Shown: positions 18,296 through 27,363, counted from the first letter of the stretch. The stretch: 64,000 nucleotides of DNA from Prochlorococcus sp. AG-418-K17 (GCA_003214055.1 QCMD01000003.1:57699-121698), one strand, 5' to 3'. The notes: generated from the letters alone by a model not told the origin. Program-made: numbers and translations.

Positions 18296-19661
18296 TAATT
18301 TATTAAGAGCTCCAAACCAAAGTATTGAGGAAACTGGTTATGCCTGGTATGTAGGTAATGCTAGATTAATCAATTTATCTGGACGTTTATTAGGAGCTCA
18401 CATTGCTCACTCTGGACTAATAGTCTTTTGGGCAGGAGCAATGATGCTCTTTGAAGTTAATCATTTTACTTTTGATAAACCAATGTGGGAGCAAGGTTTA
18501 ATCTGTATGCCACACGTTGCAATGTTTGGCTATGGAATAGGCCCAGGTGGTGAAGTTACTGATATCATGCCTTTCTTCCAAGCAGGCGTGGTTCACTTAA
18601 TAGCTTCCGCTGTTCTTGGTTTTGGTGGTATCTACCATTCATTGGCAGGTCCAGAAAAACTTGAAGAAGATTTTCCATTTTTCTCAACGGATTGGAGAGA
18701 TAAAAATCAAATGACAAATATCCTTGGATATCATTTGATTGTTTTAGGTGTAGGTGCACTAGCATGGTCAGTAAACTGGTGTTTTATTGGCGGTGCATAT
18801 GACACATGGGCACCTGGCGGTGGTGAAGTCAGACTTGTAAACCCAACCTTAGATCCAAGAGTTATTCTTGGTTATCTATTCAGATCTCCATGGGGAGGAG
18901 CTGGTTCAATAATCGGTGTTAACTCCATTGAAGATATTGTTGGTGGACATGTTTACGTGGGTATTACTGCAATTATTGGAGGAATATTCCATATCTTTAC
19001 CAAACCTTTTGGATGGGCAAGAAGAGCATTTATCTGGAACGGTGAAGGACTATTAAGTTACGCTCTTGGTGGAATTTGTGTAGCAAGTTTTATTGCTTCA
19101 ACATTCATTTGGTTTAACAACACTGCTTACCCTTCAGAGTTTTATGGCCCAACAAATGCTGAAGCTTCACAGGCTCAAAGCTTTACTTTCCTTGTGAGAG
19201 ACCAAAGAATTGGAGCTAATGTAGGTTCAACAATGGGACCAACTGGCCTAGGTAAGTATCTCATGAGATCTCCTACAGGTGAAATTATATTTGGTGGTGA
19301 AACAATGAGATTTTGGGATTTCAGAGGACCATGGTTAGAGCCTTTAAGAGGACCTAACGGATTAAGCCTTGAGAAAATCCAAAATGATATTCAGCCTTGG
19401 CAGGTAAGAAGAGCTGCTGAATATATGACTCATGCTCCTAACGCTTCTATCAACTCTGTTGGTGGAATCATTACTGAGCCTAATGCTGTTAACTTTGTTA
19501 ACCTAAGACAATGGTTAGCTGCAGCTCAATTCTTCCTAGGATGGTTTACATTCATAGGTCACCTTTGGCATGCTGGGCGTGCTAGAGCAGCCGCTGCTGG
19601 TTTCGAAAAAGGAATCGACAGAAAGAGTGAACCAGCTCTTGAAATGCCTGATCTAGATTAA
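18279..19661 (+). CDS. psbC: Photosystem II CP43 chlorophyll protein
   Basis: Core antenna of photosystem II. The GTG start at 18279 ([14 protein letters not shown]) gives 460 residues and overlaps psbD by 17 bases, the same overlap described in chloroplasts. The open frame could extend to a TTG at 18252, but the strong GAGGAGG site points to the GTG. Family marks: many His chlorophyll ligands, six helices, and the large lumenal loop containing [24 protein letters not shown] with the GGETMRFWD segment and Arg near the Mn cluster. A terminator follows. Confidence 0.96.
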   Translation: METPFNNLLRAPNQSIEETGYAWYVGNARLINLSGRLLGAHIAHSGLIVFWAGAMMLFEVNHFTFDKPMWEQGLICMPHVAMFGYGIGPGGEVTDIMPFFQAGVVHLIASAVLGFGGIYHSLAGPEKLEEDFPFFSTDWRDKNQMTNILGYHLIVLGVGALAWSVNWCFIGGAYDTWAPGGGEVRLVNPTLDPRVILGYLFRSPWGGAGSIIGVNSIEDIVGGHVYVGITAIIGGIFHIFTKPFGWARRAFIWNGEGLLSYALGGICVASFIASTFIWFNNTAYPSEFYGPTNAEASQAQSFTFLVRDQRIGANVGSTMGPTGLGKYLMRSPTGEIIFGGETMRFWDFRGPWLEPLRGPNGLSLEKIQNDIQPWQVRRAAEYMTHAPNASINSVGGIITEPNAVNFVNLRQWLAAAQFFLGWFTFIGHLWHAGRARAAAAGFEKGIDRKSEPALEMPDLD

Positions 19662-19676
19662 TTTCTATTTCACATT

Positions 19677-19710
19677 AAAAAAGCCCTATCTTTTGATGGG
19701 GTTTTTTTTT
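19677..19710 (+). terminator. Rho-independent terminator of psbDC
   Basis: Hairpin with arms AAAAGCCCTATC and GATGGGGTTTT around a TTTT loop, running into nine to ten T residues, 15 bases after the psbC stop. It also separates psbC from the convergent maf gene. Confidence 0.8.
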
Positions 19711-19717
19711 GACTTTT

Positions 19718-20329
19718 TTATCTAGGCAAATTTTTTCTTAGCCATGGCAAACTTAAACCCATTACATTACTAAAACAACCCTCTATTTTTTCGATATATT
19801 TGCCTCCTATACTCTCCAGAGCAAATCCTCCAGCGCAATATAAAGGTTCATTTGTATCTATATAACTTTTGATTTCCCAATCCTCCAACTTGGAAAAATA
19901 AACCCTTGAACTTACTGTTTTTTTAATTGTTTCAGTGATTTTAAAAAAATTGGAAGTTGAATCAAAATTTCCAATTATTAGAGTATGACCTGTATGTAGA
20001 AATCCATATTCTCCAGACATTTTTCTCCATCTAATAAATGCCTCTTCTTTATCAGATGGTTTTCCATAAGCTTCTCCTTTAAATTCAAAAATCGAATCAC
20101 ATCCAAGGATTTCCAAAGGACCATAATAAAATTCTTCGGGTAATGATATTTTTTGAATATTTTCAGATAAACTATTAGCCTTTTGAAAAGATAATTCCAA
20201 AGCTAATTTCAATATATTTTTTTCATTTATTGAATTTTCATCAAAGTCACTTGAAATTTGGATAAATTCAATTTGACAATTTTCCAGTAATTTCCTTCTA
20301 GATTGGGAAGCAGAGGCTAGAATTAACAC
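19718..20329 (-). CDS. maf: Maf-like nucleotide pyrophosphatase
   Basis: Maf/HAM1-type house-cleaning enzyme that hydrolyses non-canonical nucleoside triphosphates. The N-terminal signature [15 protein letters not shown] is clear, followed by [38 protein letters not shown] and [12 protein letters not shown], which are the typical Maf motifs in order. The C-terminal [10 protein letters not shown] and the VMGLSLPWL end are also family features. 203 residues with a GTG start at 20329. Divergent from cobQ. Confidence 0.92.
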   Translation of the reverse strand: MLILASASQSRRKLLENCQIEFIQISSDFDENSINEKNILKLALELSFQKANSLSENIQKISLPEEFYYGPLEILGCDSIFEFKGEAYGKPSDKEEAFIRWRKMSGEYGFLHTGHTLIIGNFDSTSNFFKITETIKKTVSSRVYFSKLEDWEIKSYIDTNEPLYCAGGFALESIGGKYIEKIEGCFSNVMGLSLPWLRKNLPR

Positions 20330-20395
20330 AAATTTTTTACTAAATTATAATTCAATTTACTACTTAATAAATTTCAAAATTAATATTAATTACCA

Positions 20396-21925
20396 ATGGA
20401 GTTAGAGACGAAATTACATAGAAGGAAGAAACCAATAATGGTCTTGGGAACTTCCAGTGGAGCAGGCAAATCGTTAACTGTAACTGCTATTTGTAGGATT
20501 CTTAAAAATTCAGGAGAACAGCCAATACCTTTTAAAGGTCAAAATATGAGTAACAACGCTTGGGTTGACTGGGATGGTGGGGAAATGGCATATTCACAAG
20601 CACTTCAAGCTTTTGCTTGTGGTATTAATCCTTCTGCAGAGATGAATCCTATTTTATTAAAGCCACAAGGCAATTCAATAAGTGAGGTTATACACCTTGG
20701 CAAAAGTATAGGAATAACAACTGCCAAAAATTACTATAAAGACTGGTTTTTGCCAGGTTGGGAAGTAATTAAAATAAGTCTAAGTTCTATTTATAAAAAA
20801 AATCCAAATTGTCGTTTAATTATCGAAGGAGCTGGCAGTCCCGTAGAGATGAATTTAATTCATAGAGATCTCACTAATTTAAGAGTTGCAAAGTATCTAA
20901 ATGCAAATTGCATTTTGGTTACTGATATTGAGAGAGGAGGTGTATTCGCGCAAATAATAGGGACGCTTGAACTAATGAGACCTGAAGAAAAAAAACTTAT
21001 TAAAGGAATAATTATAAATAGATTCAGAGGCGACCTTTCATTATTTGAAGAAGGTAAAAAGTGGATTGAGAATAAAACCCAAATTCCTGTTATTGGAATT
21101 ATACCCTGGTTGAATGATACATTTCCTCCAGAAGATTCATTAGATTTATTAGAAAAAAACCCTCGTTCCTCCAATCCTGAGATAAATGTAGGTATTATAA
21201 AATTGCCATCTATAAGCAATTTTTCTGATTTTGATCCACTAGAAAATGAAGAGTCAATATTTATTGAATGGATTGTAGAATCGCAAAACTTGAAAAAGTA
21301 TGACTTTATTATTCTTCCTGGAAGTAAACAAACTATTAAAGACCAACTATTTCTTAACAAGTCTGGTTTATCTCAAGATATAAGAGAATATTCAAAAAAT
21401 AAGGGGGATATTTTTGGAATTTGTGGAGGATTACAAATGTTAGGAACATCACTCGAAGATCCTTTTTTAAAAGAGGGCTCAAAAACATGTTCAGAACAAA
21501 ATATTAAAGGCATCGGATTACTGCCATTAAAAACTACTTTCTTTGAAAGAAAAATAACACGTCAAATTAGTTCTGAATCTTTATGGCCATGCCAATCGAA
21601 TATAAATGGGTTTGAAATCCATAATGGCCATACTGAATTAGATAATATTCAAAATCCATTTCAAATCAAGCCCATCTTTAAAGACAAAGATCTTGGTTGG
21701 TATAAAAAAAGTAATGAAGGAGGGACTATAGTTGGAACATACATACACGGTATCTTTGAAAATGATGAATGGAGAAATCAGTATCTAAATTTAATTAGGA
21801 AGAGAAAAAATTTACCTCCACTAAACATTAAAACAAAATCTTATAAGATTAAGAGAGATTCAATCATAGAGAATCTAGCAAATGCATTTAATAAAAATTT
21901 AAACATTACATCGATATTAAATTGA
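20396..21925 (+). CDS. cobQ: Cobyric acid synthase
   Basis: Glutamine-dependent amidation of adenosyl-cobyrinic a,c-diamide at four side chains in (pseudo)cobalamin synthesis. An ATP-binding DRTG-type N-terminal domain begins with LGTSSGAGKS (18-26), then PFKGQNMSNNAWV and EMNPILLKPQG. The glutamine amidotransferase domain has the nucleophile Cys343 in GICGGLQMLG and the His in GTYIHGIFEND. 509 residues, full length. Divergent from maf; the TTGA at its 3' end also starts the next gene. No cobalamin riboswitch was recognised upstream. Confidence 0.96.
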   Translation: MELETKLHRRKKPIMVLGTSSGAGKSLTVTAICRILKNSGEQPIPFKGQNMSNNAWVDWDGGEMAYSQALQAFACGINPSAEMNPILLKPQGNSISEVIHLGKSIGITTAKNYYKDWFLPGWEVIKISLSSIYKKNPNCRLIIEGAGSPVEMNLIHRDLTNLRVAKYLNANCILVTDIERGGVFAQIIGTLELMRPEEKKLIKGIIINRFRGDLSLFEEGKKWIENKTQIPVIGIIPWLNDTFPPEDSLDLLEKNPRSSNPEINVGIIKLPSISNFSDFDPLENEESIFIEWIVESQNLKKYDFIILPGSKQTIKDQLFLNKSGLSQDIREYSKNKGDIFGICGGLQMLGTSLEDPFLKEGSKTCSEQNIKGIGLLPLKTTFFERKITRQISSESLWPCQSNINGFEIHNGHTELDNIQNPFQIKPIFKDKDLGWYKKSNEGGTIVGTYIHGIFENDEWRNQYLNLIRKRKNLPPLNIKTKSYKIKRDSIIENLANAFNKNLNITSILN

Positions 21926-22173
21926 CAGAATCAAAAATTAAAATTATTTGGTCTAATAAAAATGAAACAATCGCTTTAAAAGGAGACAGCTGGTTTTCGG
22001 CCGCAAAAAAAGCAGGTTTTGAAATTCCAACTGGATGTTTAACAGGAAGTTGCGGAGCTTGTGAAATTGATGTTAACGGAGAAACCGTAAGAGCCTGTAT
22101 AAGTAATATCAAAAATAAAAAAGGAAATATATTAAGAGTCACTTTGACTTCAGACCCATTTTGGGACAACTAA
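21922..22173 (+). CDS. Plant-type [2Fe-2S] ferredoxin
   Basis: 83-residue ferredoxin with the plant-type cluster motif CLTGSCGACEID (CxxxxCxxC) and a fourth Cys in RACIS. It is shorter than photosynthetic PetF and lacks its acidic N-terminal half, so it is an accessory ferredoxin. The TTG start at 21922 overlaps the cobQ stop (TTGA), indicating translational coupling; an electron-donor role linked to corrin metabolism is only suggested by position. Confidence 0.9.
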   Translation: MTESKIKIIWSNKNETIALKGDSWFSAAKKAGFEIPTGCLTGSCGACEIDVNGETVRACISNIKNKKGNILRVTLTSDPFWDN

Positions 22174-22180
22174 ATTATTA

Positions 22181-22729
22181 CTAAGCATTCCCAATTATTA
22201 AAACCAGAAAAAGATAATAAAAACATGAACCAAAAAATGAATTTATAAATATAATCCATTTTTTACTTTTGGAAGAAGCAATTAAATAACTACCTAAGAA
22301 AAAAGGTAAAATCGGGAAAGTTCTCAATAGTAAAATATAAGATGATTTAAAACTAACTTTTTCAAAAAATTTGTAAAGATAATTGTTTTTAGGATTTTTA
22401 AAAAATAATAAACTTCTAGAAAACTTTAAATTAATTTTCCTTAAAATCAAGATTTGAACTAATCCCAAAAATGTCAAAACTGGAGAAAAAAATAAAATAT
22501 AATATAAACCAAAAAACTTTATTAATATAAAATCAAAAATAATAGTTAAAGGCAGACCCAAAGAAATAGAGATTATATTCAAAAATATCAAATATTTATA
22601 GTGAACATTATTTAATAAAGATTCAATATCATAATTATATCTAAATATTATTGCCAAAAAATAAACAACTAAATATATAAAAAGGACTTTAAAAATTATT
22701 GATTTAAAATTCAGTTCTTTTCTAAACAT
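22181..22729 (-). CDS. Integral membrane protein, VTT/TVP38-like
   Basis: 182 residues, almost entirely hydrophobic with about five membrane segments. The layout (two helices, a basic loop, then LLLRTFPILPFFLGSYLIASS followed by a final helix pair) resembles the VTT/TVP38-DedA family, in which an R-x-x-P-x-x-P segment precedes the last helices. Glycines typical of the first VTT repeat are poorly kept, so the family call is tentative. It overlaps the 3' end of the methyltransferase gene by 19 bases and must be cotranscribed with it. Function unknown, possibly lipid handling. Confidence 0.6.
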   Translation of the reverse strand: MFRKELNFKSIIFKVLFIYLVVYFLAIIFRYNYDIESLLNNVHYKYLIFLNIISISLGLPLTIIFDFILIKFFGLYYILFFSPVLTFLGLVQILILRKINLKFSRSLLFFKNPKNNYLYKFFEKVSFKSSYILLLRTFPILPFFLGSYLIASSKSKKWIIFINSFFGSCFYYLFLVLIIGNA

Positions 22730-23436
22730 ATAAGATCAAATATTCCAAATTGATTATCAAAAAACATCCTTTCTAGTCTCCTAATTATCATTATGAAAAT
22801 CTTACCAACTTTCGTATTATGAGTATGTCCTCCACTCAACAAATAAGACAAGGGCATCATACTTTTCTTATTGAGTATAGAAAATTTAGGAAATAATTTT
22901 TTAAATTTTTTATAGTCTCTTTTAAAAATTATCCATGAAAGTGCTTGATTTGAATCTAATAAAGGATCATTTGATTCAAACTCCCATGTTATTTGTTCGG
23001 TATCAAACTTTTCATGTCCAACTAGTTTATAAACCAATCTACTCCAGATATTATTACTAGGTTCAACCATAATTATTCTTCCCCCTTTCAAAAGAGATTT
23101 TTCTGCTGACCTTAAAAATAATTCAGGATTACTTATGTGATGGAAAACATTAACTAAAATTAAATTTGATATTTTATTTTCAAATTTTGATCCTACTTCC
23201 ATTGCATCTATTTTTAAATCAGTGTTTGAGTTTATAAAAACATCTGATTTCTTAACGCTTTTAATTATTCTATCAATAAAACTTGCACCACATCCCAATT
23301 CAAGGTTCATTCCATCTGACTCAGAAAGTTGATGTGATATAAGTTCATACCATTCTTTATAAAGAATGCCTAATGCAATATTAAATTTCTCAAATCCAAG
23401 TCTATTTTGAGTAAGTGTTTCCCCTTCGTTATGCAT
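22711..23436 (-). CDS. Class I SAM-dependent methyltransferase
   Basis: 241 residues with the SAM-binding motif I NLELGCGASFIDRII, a motif IV-like LVNVFHHISNPELFLRSAEKSL and LKGGRIIMVEPSNN after it. The C-terminal half (SWIIFKRDYKKFKKLFP) is less typical and probably recognises the substrate, which is unknown. It overlaps the VTT-like membrane protein gene by 19 bases, suggesting that the two act on one membrane-associated substrate. The pair sits beside a tRNA-Ser gene, a common place for acquired genes. Confidence 0.8.
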   Translation of the reverse strand: MHNEGETLTQNRLGFEKFNIALGILYKEWYELISHQLSESDGMNLELGCGASFIDRIIKSVKKSDVFINSNTDLKIDAMEVGSKFENKISNLILVNVFHHISNPELFLRSAEKSLLKGGRIIMVEPSNNIWSRLVYKLVGHEKFDTEQITWEFESNDPLLDSNQALSWIIFKRDYKKFKKLFPKFSILNKKSMMPLSYLLSGGHTHNTKVGKIFIMIIRRLERMFFDNQFGIFDLICLEKN

Positions 23437-23686
23437 TTCCGTTTTTTTAGAATGTTATCACAAGAAAAAACATCTTTTCATAACCCTTTTAAATTAATAT
23501 TTAATCCCATCCACCAAAAAATACTTCGTCCATCAAATATCCACCAACATACTAAGAATATCCACCAACACTCATAAAAATAAAAACTAACTATACAGAA
23601 ATTTATATTTCTTTAGAACTCTTTTCTATCACTGTAATTTGAATTAGAACTCAAAAAATTAAGACTGCTAAATATCCTTTTAAACC
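23437..23686. repeat. Intergenic stretch with short direct repeats
   Basis: About 250 bases between the methyltransferase gene and tRNA-Ser hold no convincing gene. The stretch contains ATCCACCAA three times (23509, 23539, 23560; spacing 30 and 21 bases) plus a degenerate copy at 23530. It is the upstream region of the methyltransferase gene, so the repeats could be regulatory, or chance. Confidence 0.35.
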
Positions 23687-23770
23687 GGAGAGGGTGGGAT
23701 TCGAACCCACGAATAGTTCCCTATTAAACGATTTCGAATCGTTCGCTTTAGACCACTCAGCCACCTCTCC
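23687..23770 (-). tRNA. tRNA-Ser (anticodon CGA)
   Basis: The reverse strand folds as a class II tRNA: acceptor GGAGAGG paired with CCTCTCC, a D arm GCTGAGTGGTCTAAAGC, anticodon stem AACGA/TCGTT with loop TTCGAAA giving anticodon CGA (reads UCG), a variable arm, and the T arm GTGGGTTCGAATCCCAC. 84 bases; CCA is not encoded. Confidence 0.95.
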
Positions 23771-23820
23771 CTAATTAAAATAATAAATGGAAAAGTGTTC
23801 TTTTTAAATTAGTTTTACTT

Positions 23821-24843
23821 TTAATTCCAACCAGCATCCTTCATCATTTTCAAAGCAATTGAATTATTATTCCCAAGTTGATCTACAGTAACTTTATCTG
23901 GTATAAATTCTCCAAAGTTTTGAACAATTGGATTTTGATTAACTTCTTTCAATGGATGTTCAAATGTAGGGGCTGCTAATCCCTTACTTCCTGATGGAGA
24001 AGCTAAGTATTCAAGAAGCTTTACAGCCTCAGTTTTATTTTCTGAATATTTAGAAATTCCTCCAGCACTAATGTTCACATGCGCAGGATTAGGAGTGATA
24101 ACTGCTGTTTTTTTTGCATATAAAGCATCCCTTCTTCCATTTACCCCAGCTAACATTCTCGCAACATAGTAATGATTGACTATGCCAACCCCACATTTTC
24201 TTTTTGAAACAGCTCTAACAATAGAAATATCACCTGGGAAAAAAGGCTGGGAAACATTTCCAATCATTCCATTAAGCCAATTTCTAGTGGCTTCTTCACC
24301 CTTATTTACAATTTGATTCGCCACAAGTGACTGATTATAAGGACTTTTTCTATTCCTCAAGCAAACTTTTCCTTTTAATGAAGGATTAGCTAAATCCGTA
24401 TAATCATTTATTTTATTTATATCTACAACTTTTGGATTGGCCACCATAACCCTGACTCTTCTTGTTAACGCGTACCATTTTTTATTCGAATCCTTCAAGC
24501 CAAATGGAACATCTGACTCAAGGCTAGGTGATTCTATTTTTTGGAGTAATCCTAATTTATCAGCATTAGTTATTCTCGCTGCATCAACTAGCAAGATTAA
24601 ATCTGCCTGAGAATTCTTTCCTTCTCTTTTCAACCTTTCTATTAAAGAAATACCTGAAGCTTCAATAAGTCTGACTTTTATCCCAGTTTCTTCTGCAAAT
24701 TTTTTAAAAACATTTCTATCAGTATTGTAATGTCTTCCAGAATAAACTTTAACTTCTTTTTCTGTAGAATAAGATGGTGAATTGACATTAAAAAAAATTG
24801 TAAATGTCAAAACCGAATAAAAAAATTTTTTTAACTTTTGCAT
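23821..24843 (-). CDS. futA: Iron(III) ABC transporter substrate-binding protein
   Basis: Periplasmic Fe3+-binding protein of the FutA/IdiA/AfuA family, 340 residues. Residues 1-26 form a signal peptide (KKFFYSVLTFTIFFNVN, cleavage after SYS). The N-terminal VKVYSGRHYNTDR supplies the family His/Tyr iron ligands, and GIVNHYYVARML supplies the paired tyrosines. PNPAHVNISAGGI and the ASPSGSKGLAAPT region are also typical. It is divergent from a PiuC-like gene across 102 bases. Iron regulation is expected from the family, but I see no convincing Fur box. Confidence 0.93.
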   Translation of the reverse strand: MQKLKKFFYSVLTFTIFFNVNSPSYSTEKEVKVYSGRHYNTDRNVFKKFAEETGIKVRLIEASGISLIERLKREGKNSQADLILLVDAARITNADKLGLLQKIESPSLESDVPFGLKDSNKKWYALTRRVRVMVANPKVVDINKINDYTDLANPSLKGKVCLRNRKSPYNQSLVANQIVNKGEEATRNWLNGMIGNVSQPFFPGDISIVRAVSKRKCGVGIVNHYYVARMLAGVNGRRDALYAKKTAVITPNPAHVNISAGGISKYSENKTEAVKLLEYLASPSGSKGLAAPTFEHPLKEVNQNPIVQNFGEFIPDKVTVDQLGNNNSIALKMMKDAGWN

Positions 24844-24945
24844 TTTAGCTAATCAGTATCTATCGTTACTTTATCTCTAACGCTCTAACTAGAATTAAAA
24901 ATGATATTTTCTATACTCCACTTTGTATCATATTTAATATAAAAA

Positions 24946-25611
24946 ATGAATTATTTAACTCATAAATTATTAAATGCTAAAGAGATCGATCTTTTAAATA
25001 TGAATTTGAATCTTCCTGATTTACCTTGGGAAGATGGCAAAAAAACTGCTGGAAATCATGCAAAGAAAGTAAAAAATAATTTACAACTCGATAGAGAATC
25101 AAATATCTCAAAGAAATACGCAGGATTAATTGAAAAGAAAATTCTCAATGACACTTTAATTAAAAGCTTTGCATTGCCTAAAAAAATTCATGGAATAATG
25201 TTCACGAAATCTATAAAAGGGATGAAATATGGTAGACATATAGATAATGCATTTATGTCATCTGGAAGGGCTGACTTATCATTCACTATTTATCTTAAAG
25301 AGAAAAACAAATACAATGGTGGCGAATTAATAATTGAGAGCCTCAATTCAGAGGAAAGTTTTAAGCTTAATTCAGGGGAAATAATTATATATCCGAGTAC
25401 ATATTTACATTCCGTTCAAGAAGTCTCTGATGGTGAAAGATTAGTTGTTGTTGGATGGATAGAAAGTTATGTAAAGAGCATTGAGGAAAGAGAATATTTA
25501 TTTGATTTAGATGCTGGAGCGAGATCACTTCTTGCAAAGCACGGAAGATCAGATGAGCTAGATCTAATTTTTAAAACTTATTCGAATATGCTTCGTATAT
25601 TAGGGGATTAA
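24946..25611 (+). CDS. PiuC-like Fe(II)/2-oxoglutarate-dependent hydroxylase
   Basis: PKHD-type dioxygenase, 221 residues. The iron triad HxD...H is H98, D100 and H155, in YGRHIDNAFM and YLHSVQEV. The 2-oxoglutarate-binding Arg is R165 (GERLVVVGW). The jelly-roll core TIYLKEKNKYNGGEL and the C-terminal helical tail agree with PiuC/PKHD hydroxylases, which are often iron-regulated and linked to iron uptake in other bacteria. Being divergent from futA fits that link. The hydroxylated substrate is unknown. Confidence 0.88.
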   Translation: MNYLTHKLLNAKEIDLLNMNLNLPDLPWEDGKKTAGNHAKKVKNNLQLDRESNISKKYAGLIEKKILNDTLIKSFALPKKIHGIMFTKSIKGMKYGRHIDNAFMSSGRADLSFTIYLKEKNKYNGGELIIESLNSEESFKLNSGEIIIYPSTYLHSVQEVSDGERLVVVGWIESYVKSIEEREYLFDLDAGARSLLAKHGRSDELDLIFKTYSNMLRILGD

Positions 25612-25683
25612 TAAAGAATCATTTTATACAAGATATAGAATACAAAAACAAAATTTACTAAAATAATAAAAACTAAATATCTA

Positions 25684-25923
25684 ATGCCAAAAAAAAGTTC
25701 TATTGCTATTTTTTTAGCTGCATCAAGTGCATTCACTATTGCAACCTCAGAAACAACAACTTTAAAAGCTGGTGAGAATGATCTGGGAGGTCTAAAAGAA
25801 TGGAATACTGATATGCCTTTAGATGCAGATTTCATATTGGATGCAGAAGCTCAAAAAATTGCTGATGAGGCATCTAAATCCAGCATGTGCATTCCTATAG
25901 GGGAAGGAGAAAACTGTTGGTAA
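25684..25923 (+). CDS. Small exported hypothetical protein
   Basis: 79 residues. The N-terminus is a probable signal peptide (KKSSIAIFLAASSAFTIATS). The mature part is small and acidic (DADFILDAEAQKIADEASK) and ends with a Cys pair CIPIGEGENCW that could form a disulfide. No family recognised. It follows the PiuC-like gene by 72 bases and is closed by a strong hairpin terminator at 25980, so it could belong to the same transcript. A link to iron is only positional. Confidence 0.6.
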   Translation: MPKKSSIAIFLAASSAFTIATSETTTLKAGENDLGGLKEWNTDMPLDADFILDAEAQKIADEASKSSMCIPIGEGENCW

Positions 25924-25979
25924 AACTTTGCTAACCTAAAACTATTTGATTAAACTATTTTTATTCAATAAAAATTAAA

Positions 25980-26008
25980 AAAACCACTTGATTTAATCAA
26001 GTGGTTTT
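25980..26008. terminator. Bidirectional hairpin terminator
   Basis: Perfect 13-base stem (AAAACCACTTGAT / ATCAAGTGGTTTT) with a TTA loop. T-runs occur on both strands, so it can end the 79-codon gene on the + strand and the convergent porin gene on the - strand. Confidence 0.85.
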
Positions 26009-26035
26009 ATGTTCTAAAAATACTTAGTAAGATTT

Positions 26036-27331
26036 TTAGAACTTAAATGTTGTTTCAACAACGACTCCGCTATTGTCGTTTCCAGCAGTACCGTCTCTAT
26101 CAGAGTTACCGAAAACTGTTCCTCTTAAATTTGTTGAATCATTAATCTGGTATTGATAATAAGCCTCCCAAGAGAAAGGATCCACGGTATCATCTTCCCT
26201 AGCTTGAGGCTGTCCGAAAGCAACACCTATCTTATCATCAGCTTGTATCATATCAGCCCAATTTAGACCAACAAAGTACATATCAGTTGAACCCTGACCA
26301 GCTGCTGCACCATCAATCTCAGAGAAATCTGCTCCGATAGATATGGATGGAGTTGCGGTACCAGTTTCTTGTGGTCTCCACCAGGCTCTTAAACCAACGT
26401 TTGTGCTATTCCCAGCTCTCGCGATACCATTTGTTGTACCGAAGTAGCTATCTGCCCAACCATTGTACTTAAGATTAACAATTGCTGAAAGAGAATACTG
26501 TGGTTGTGTATAGCCAATTTGAGTAGCCCAACTCGTTGGAGCTTCGTTAGTCAACAATCCTCTGGTAGCATTAGCATTTTGTTGAGAGACAAAATTAGTA
26601 CTAATAGCTAGACCATTATCAAGTTTGTATGCATATCCAAAACCTGAATTAGTACTAGCTCCGTATGCAGAAGCATTTCCACCTAGGGTAAATTGCTTTA
26701 ATGTTGGGCTATAAATCGAAGGTGTGGTGCCATGCATGTAATAGTTTTCAATCTTTGGTCCAACCCAGAAAGAATGCTTATCACCTACTGGGAAGGTATA
26801 CCAAAGTTTGTCAATATCAAGGACATCACCGCCTTGGCCAGAGTTAGATGATGATAAGTATCCACCTTCCTCTTCATCTTGTGTCCAACCAGAAGCATTA
26901 CCTGTTTTAAGTCTTACGTAAAGATTGTCATCTCCAGTGAAGCTTGTATTCAGATTCATCACATACATATACTGAGACATTAGTGCTTCGCCACTACTAC
27001 TGCCATTAGCATCATTAGCGTAAGTACCATTGTGGTCCGCAGCCGCCAAAGTGAATACAGCTTTACCATCTAAAGTGGTTGTGTCTGAGAATCCACCAGC
27101 TTCTATTATGTTCTGGTGCGCTTCTAAGCTATCAATTCGGTCATTTAGATTGGCAAGATCTTCATTAACCTGATTAACGAATGTCTTACTATCGATTCTT
27201 GGGCGTGATTTTTCACTACGAACGTAGCTTTTCATGCCGTCAATATTCATTTTTTGGGAAGCTTGTGCAGCGATTGGAACAGTTAAGCTCAAAGCTGTAC
27301 TAGCTACCAACATTTGTTGGAAGAGTTTCAT
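26036..27331 (-). CDS. OprB-type outer-membrane porin (SomA-like)
   Basis: Outer-membrane beta-barrel porin of the cyanobacterial SomA/OprB kind, 431 residues. A signal peptide (about 1-24, VPIAAQA) is followed by a short region with a coiled-coil-like stretch DLANLNDRIDSLEAHQN, then FSDTTTLDGKAVF and a Gly/Asn/Tyr-rich barrel ending in the terminal Phe required for barrel insertion (VVVETTFKF). The usual N-terminal SLH domain is cut down to a remnant. The 5' leader carries a GTGTGAGG element and a palindrome. Faces the cell exterior; small-solute diffusion is inferred. Confidence 0.88.
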   Translation of the reverse strand: MKLFQQMLVASTALSLTVPIAAQASQKMNIDGMKSYVRSEKSRPRIDSKTFVNQVNEDLANLNDRIDSLEAHQNIIEAGGFSDTTTLDGKAVFTLAAADHNGTYANDANGSSSGEALMSQYMYVMNLNTSFTGDDNLYVRLKTGNASGWTQDEEEGGYLSSSNSGQGGDVLDIDKLWYTFPVGDKHSFWVGPKIENYYMHGTTPSIYSPTLKQFTLGGNASAYGASTNSGFGYAYKLDNGLAISTNFVSQQNANATRGLLTNEAPTSWATQIGYTQPQYSLSAIVNLKYNGWADSYFGTTNGIARAGNSTNVGLRAWWRPQETGTATPSISIGADFSEIDGAAAGQGSTDMYFVGLNWADMIQADDKIGVAFGQPQAREDDTVDPFSWEAYYQYQINDSTNLRGTVFGNSDRDGTAGNDNSGVVVETTFKF

Positions 27332-27335
27332 TTTA

Positions 27336-27343
27336 CCTCACAC
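27336..27343 (-). promoter_or_regulatory. Putative Yfr1 sRNA target site over porin RBS
   Basis: The porin mRNA leader reads GTGTGAGG, 4 bases before the ATG, and this includes the Shine-Dalgarno GAGG. It is exactly complementary to CCUCACAC of the conserved Yfr1 loop (ACUCCUCACAC). Yfr1 is known to repress porin mRNAs in Prochlorococcus; pairing here is inferred. The Yfr1 gene itself was not found in the window. Confidence 0.55.
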
Positions 27344-27349
27344 GGAAAA

Positions 27350-27363
27350 ACCCTAATTAGGGT
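27350..27363 (-). promoter_or_regulatory. Palindrome in porin 5' leader (possible attenuator)
   Basis: Perfect 14-base palindrome ACCCTAATTAGGGT followed in the gene direction by a run of T (TTTTT) and lying about 19 bases before the start codon. It could be an attenuator, a protected 5' end, or a protein-binding site. Confidence 0.35.

Noticed and set aside
20330..20395. Cobalamin riboswitch upstream of cobQ
   Set aside because: Only 66 bases between maf and cobQ and no B12-box sequence seen.
24844..24945. Possible Fur box between futA and the PiuC-like gene
   Set aside because: AATGATATTTTCTAT is only partly like the consensus; too weak to report in such A/T-rich DNA.
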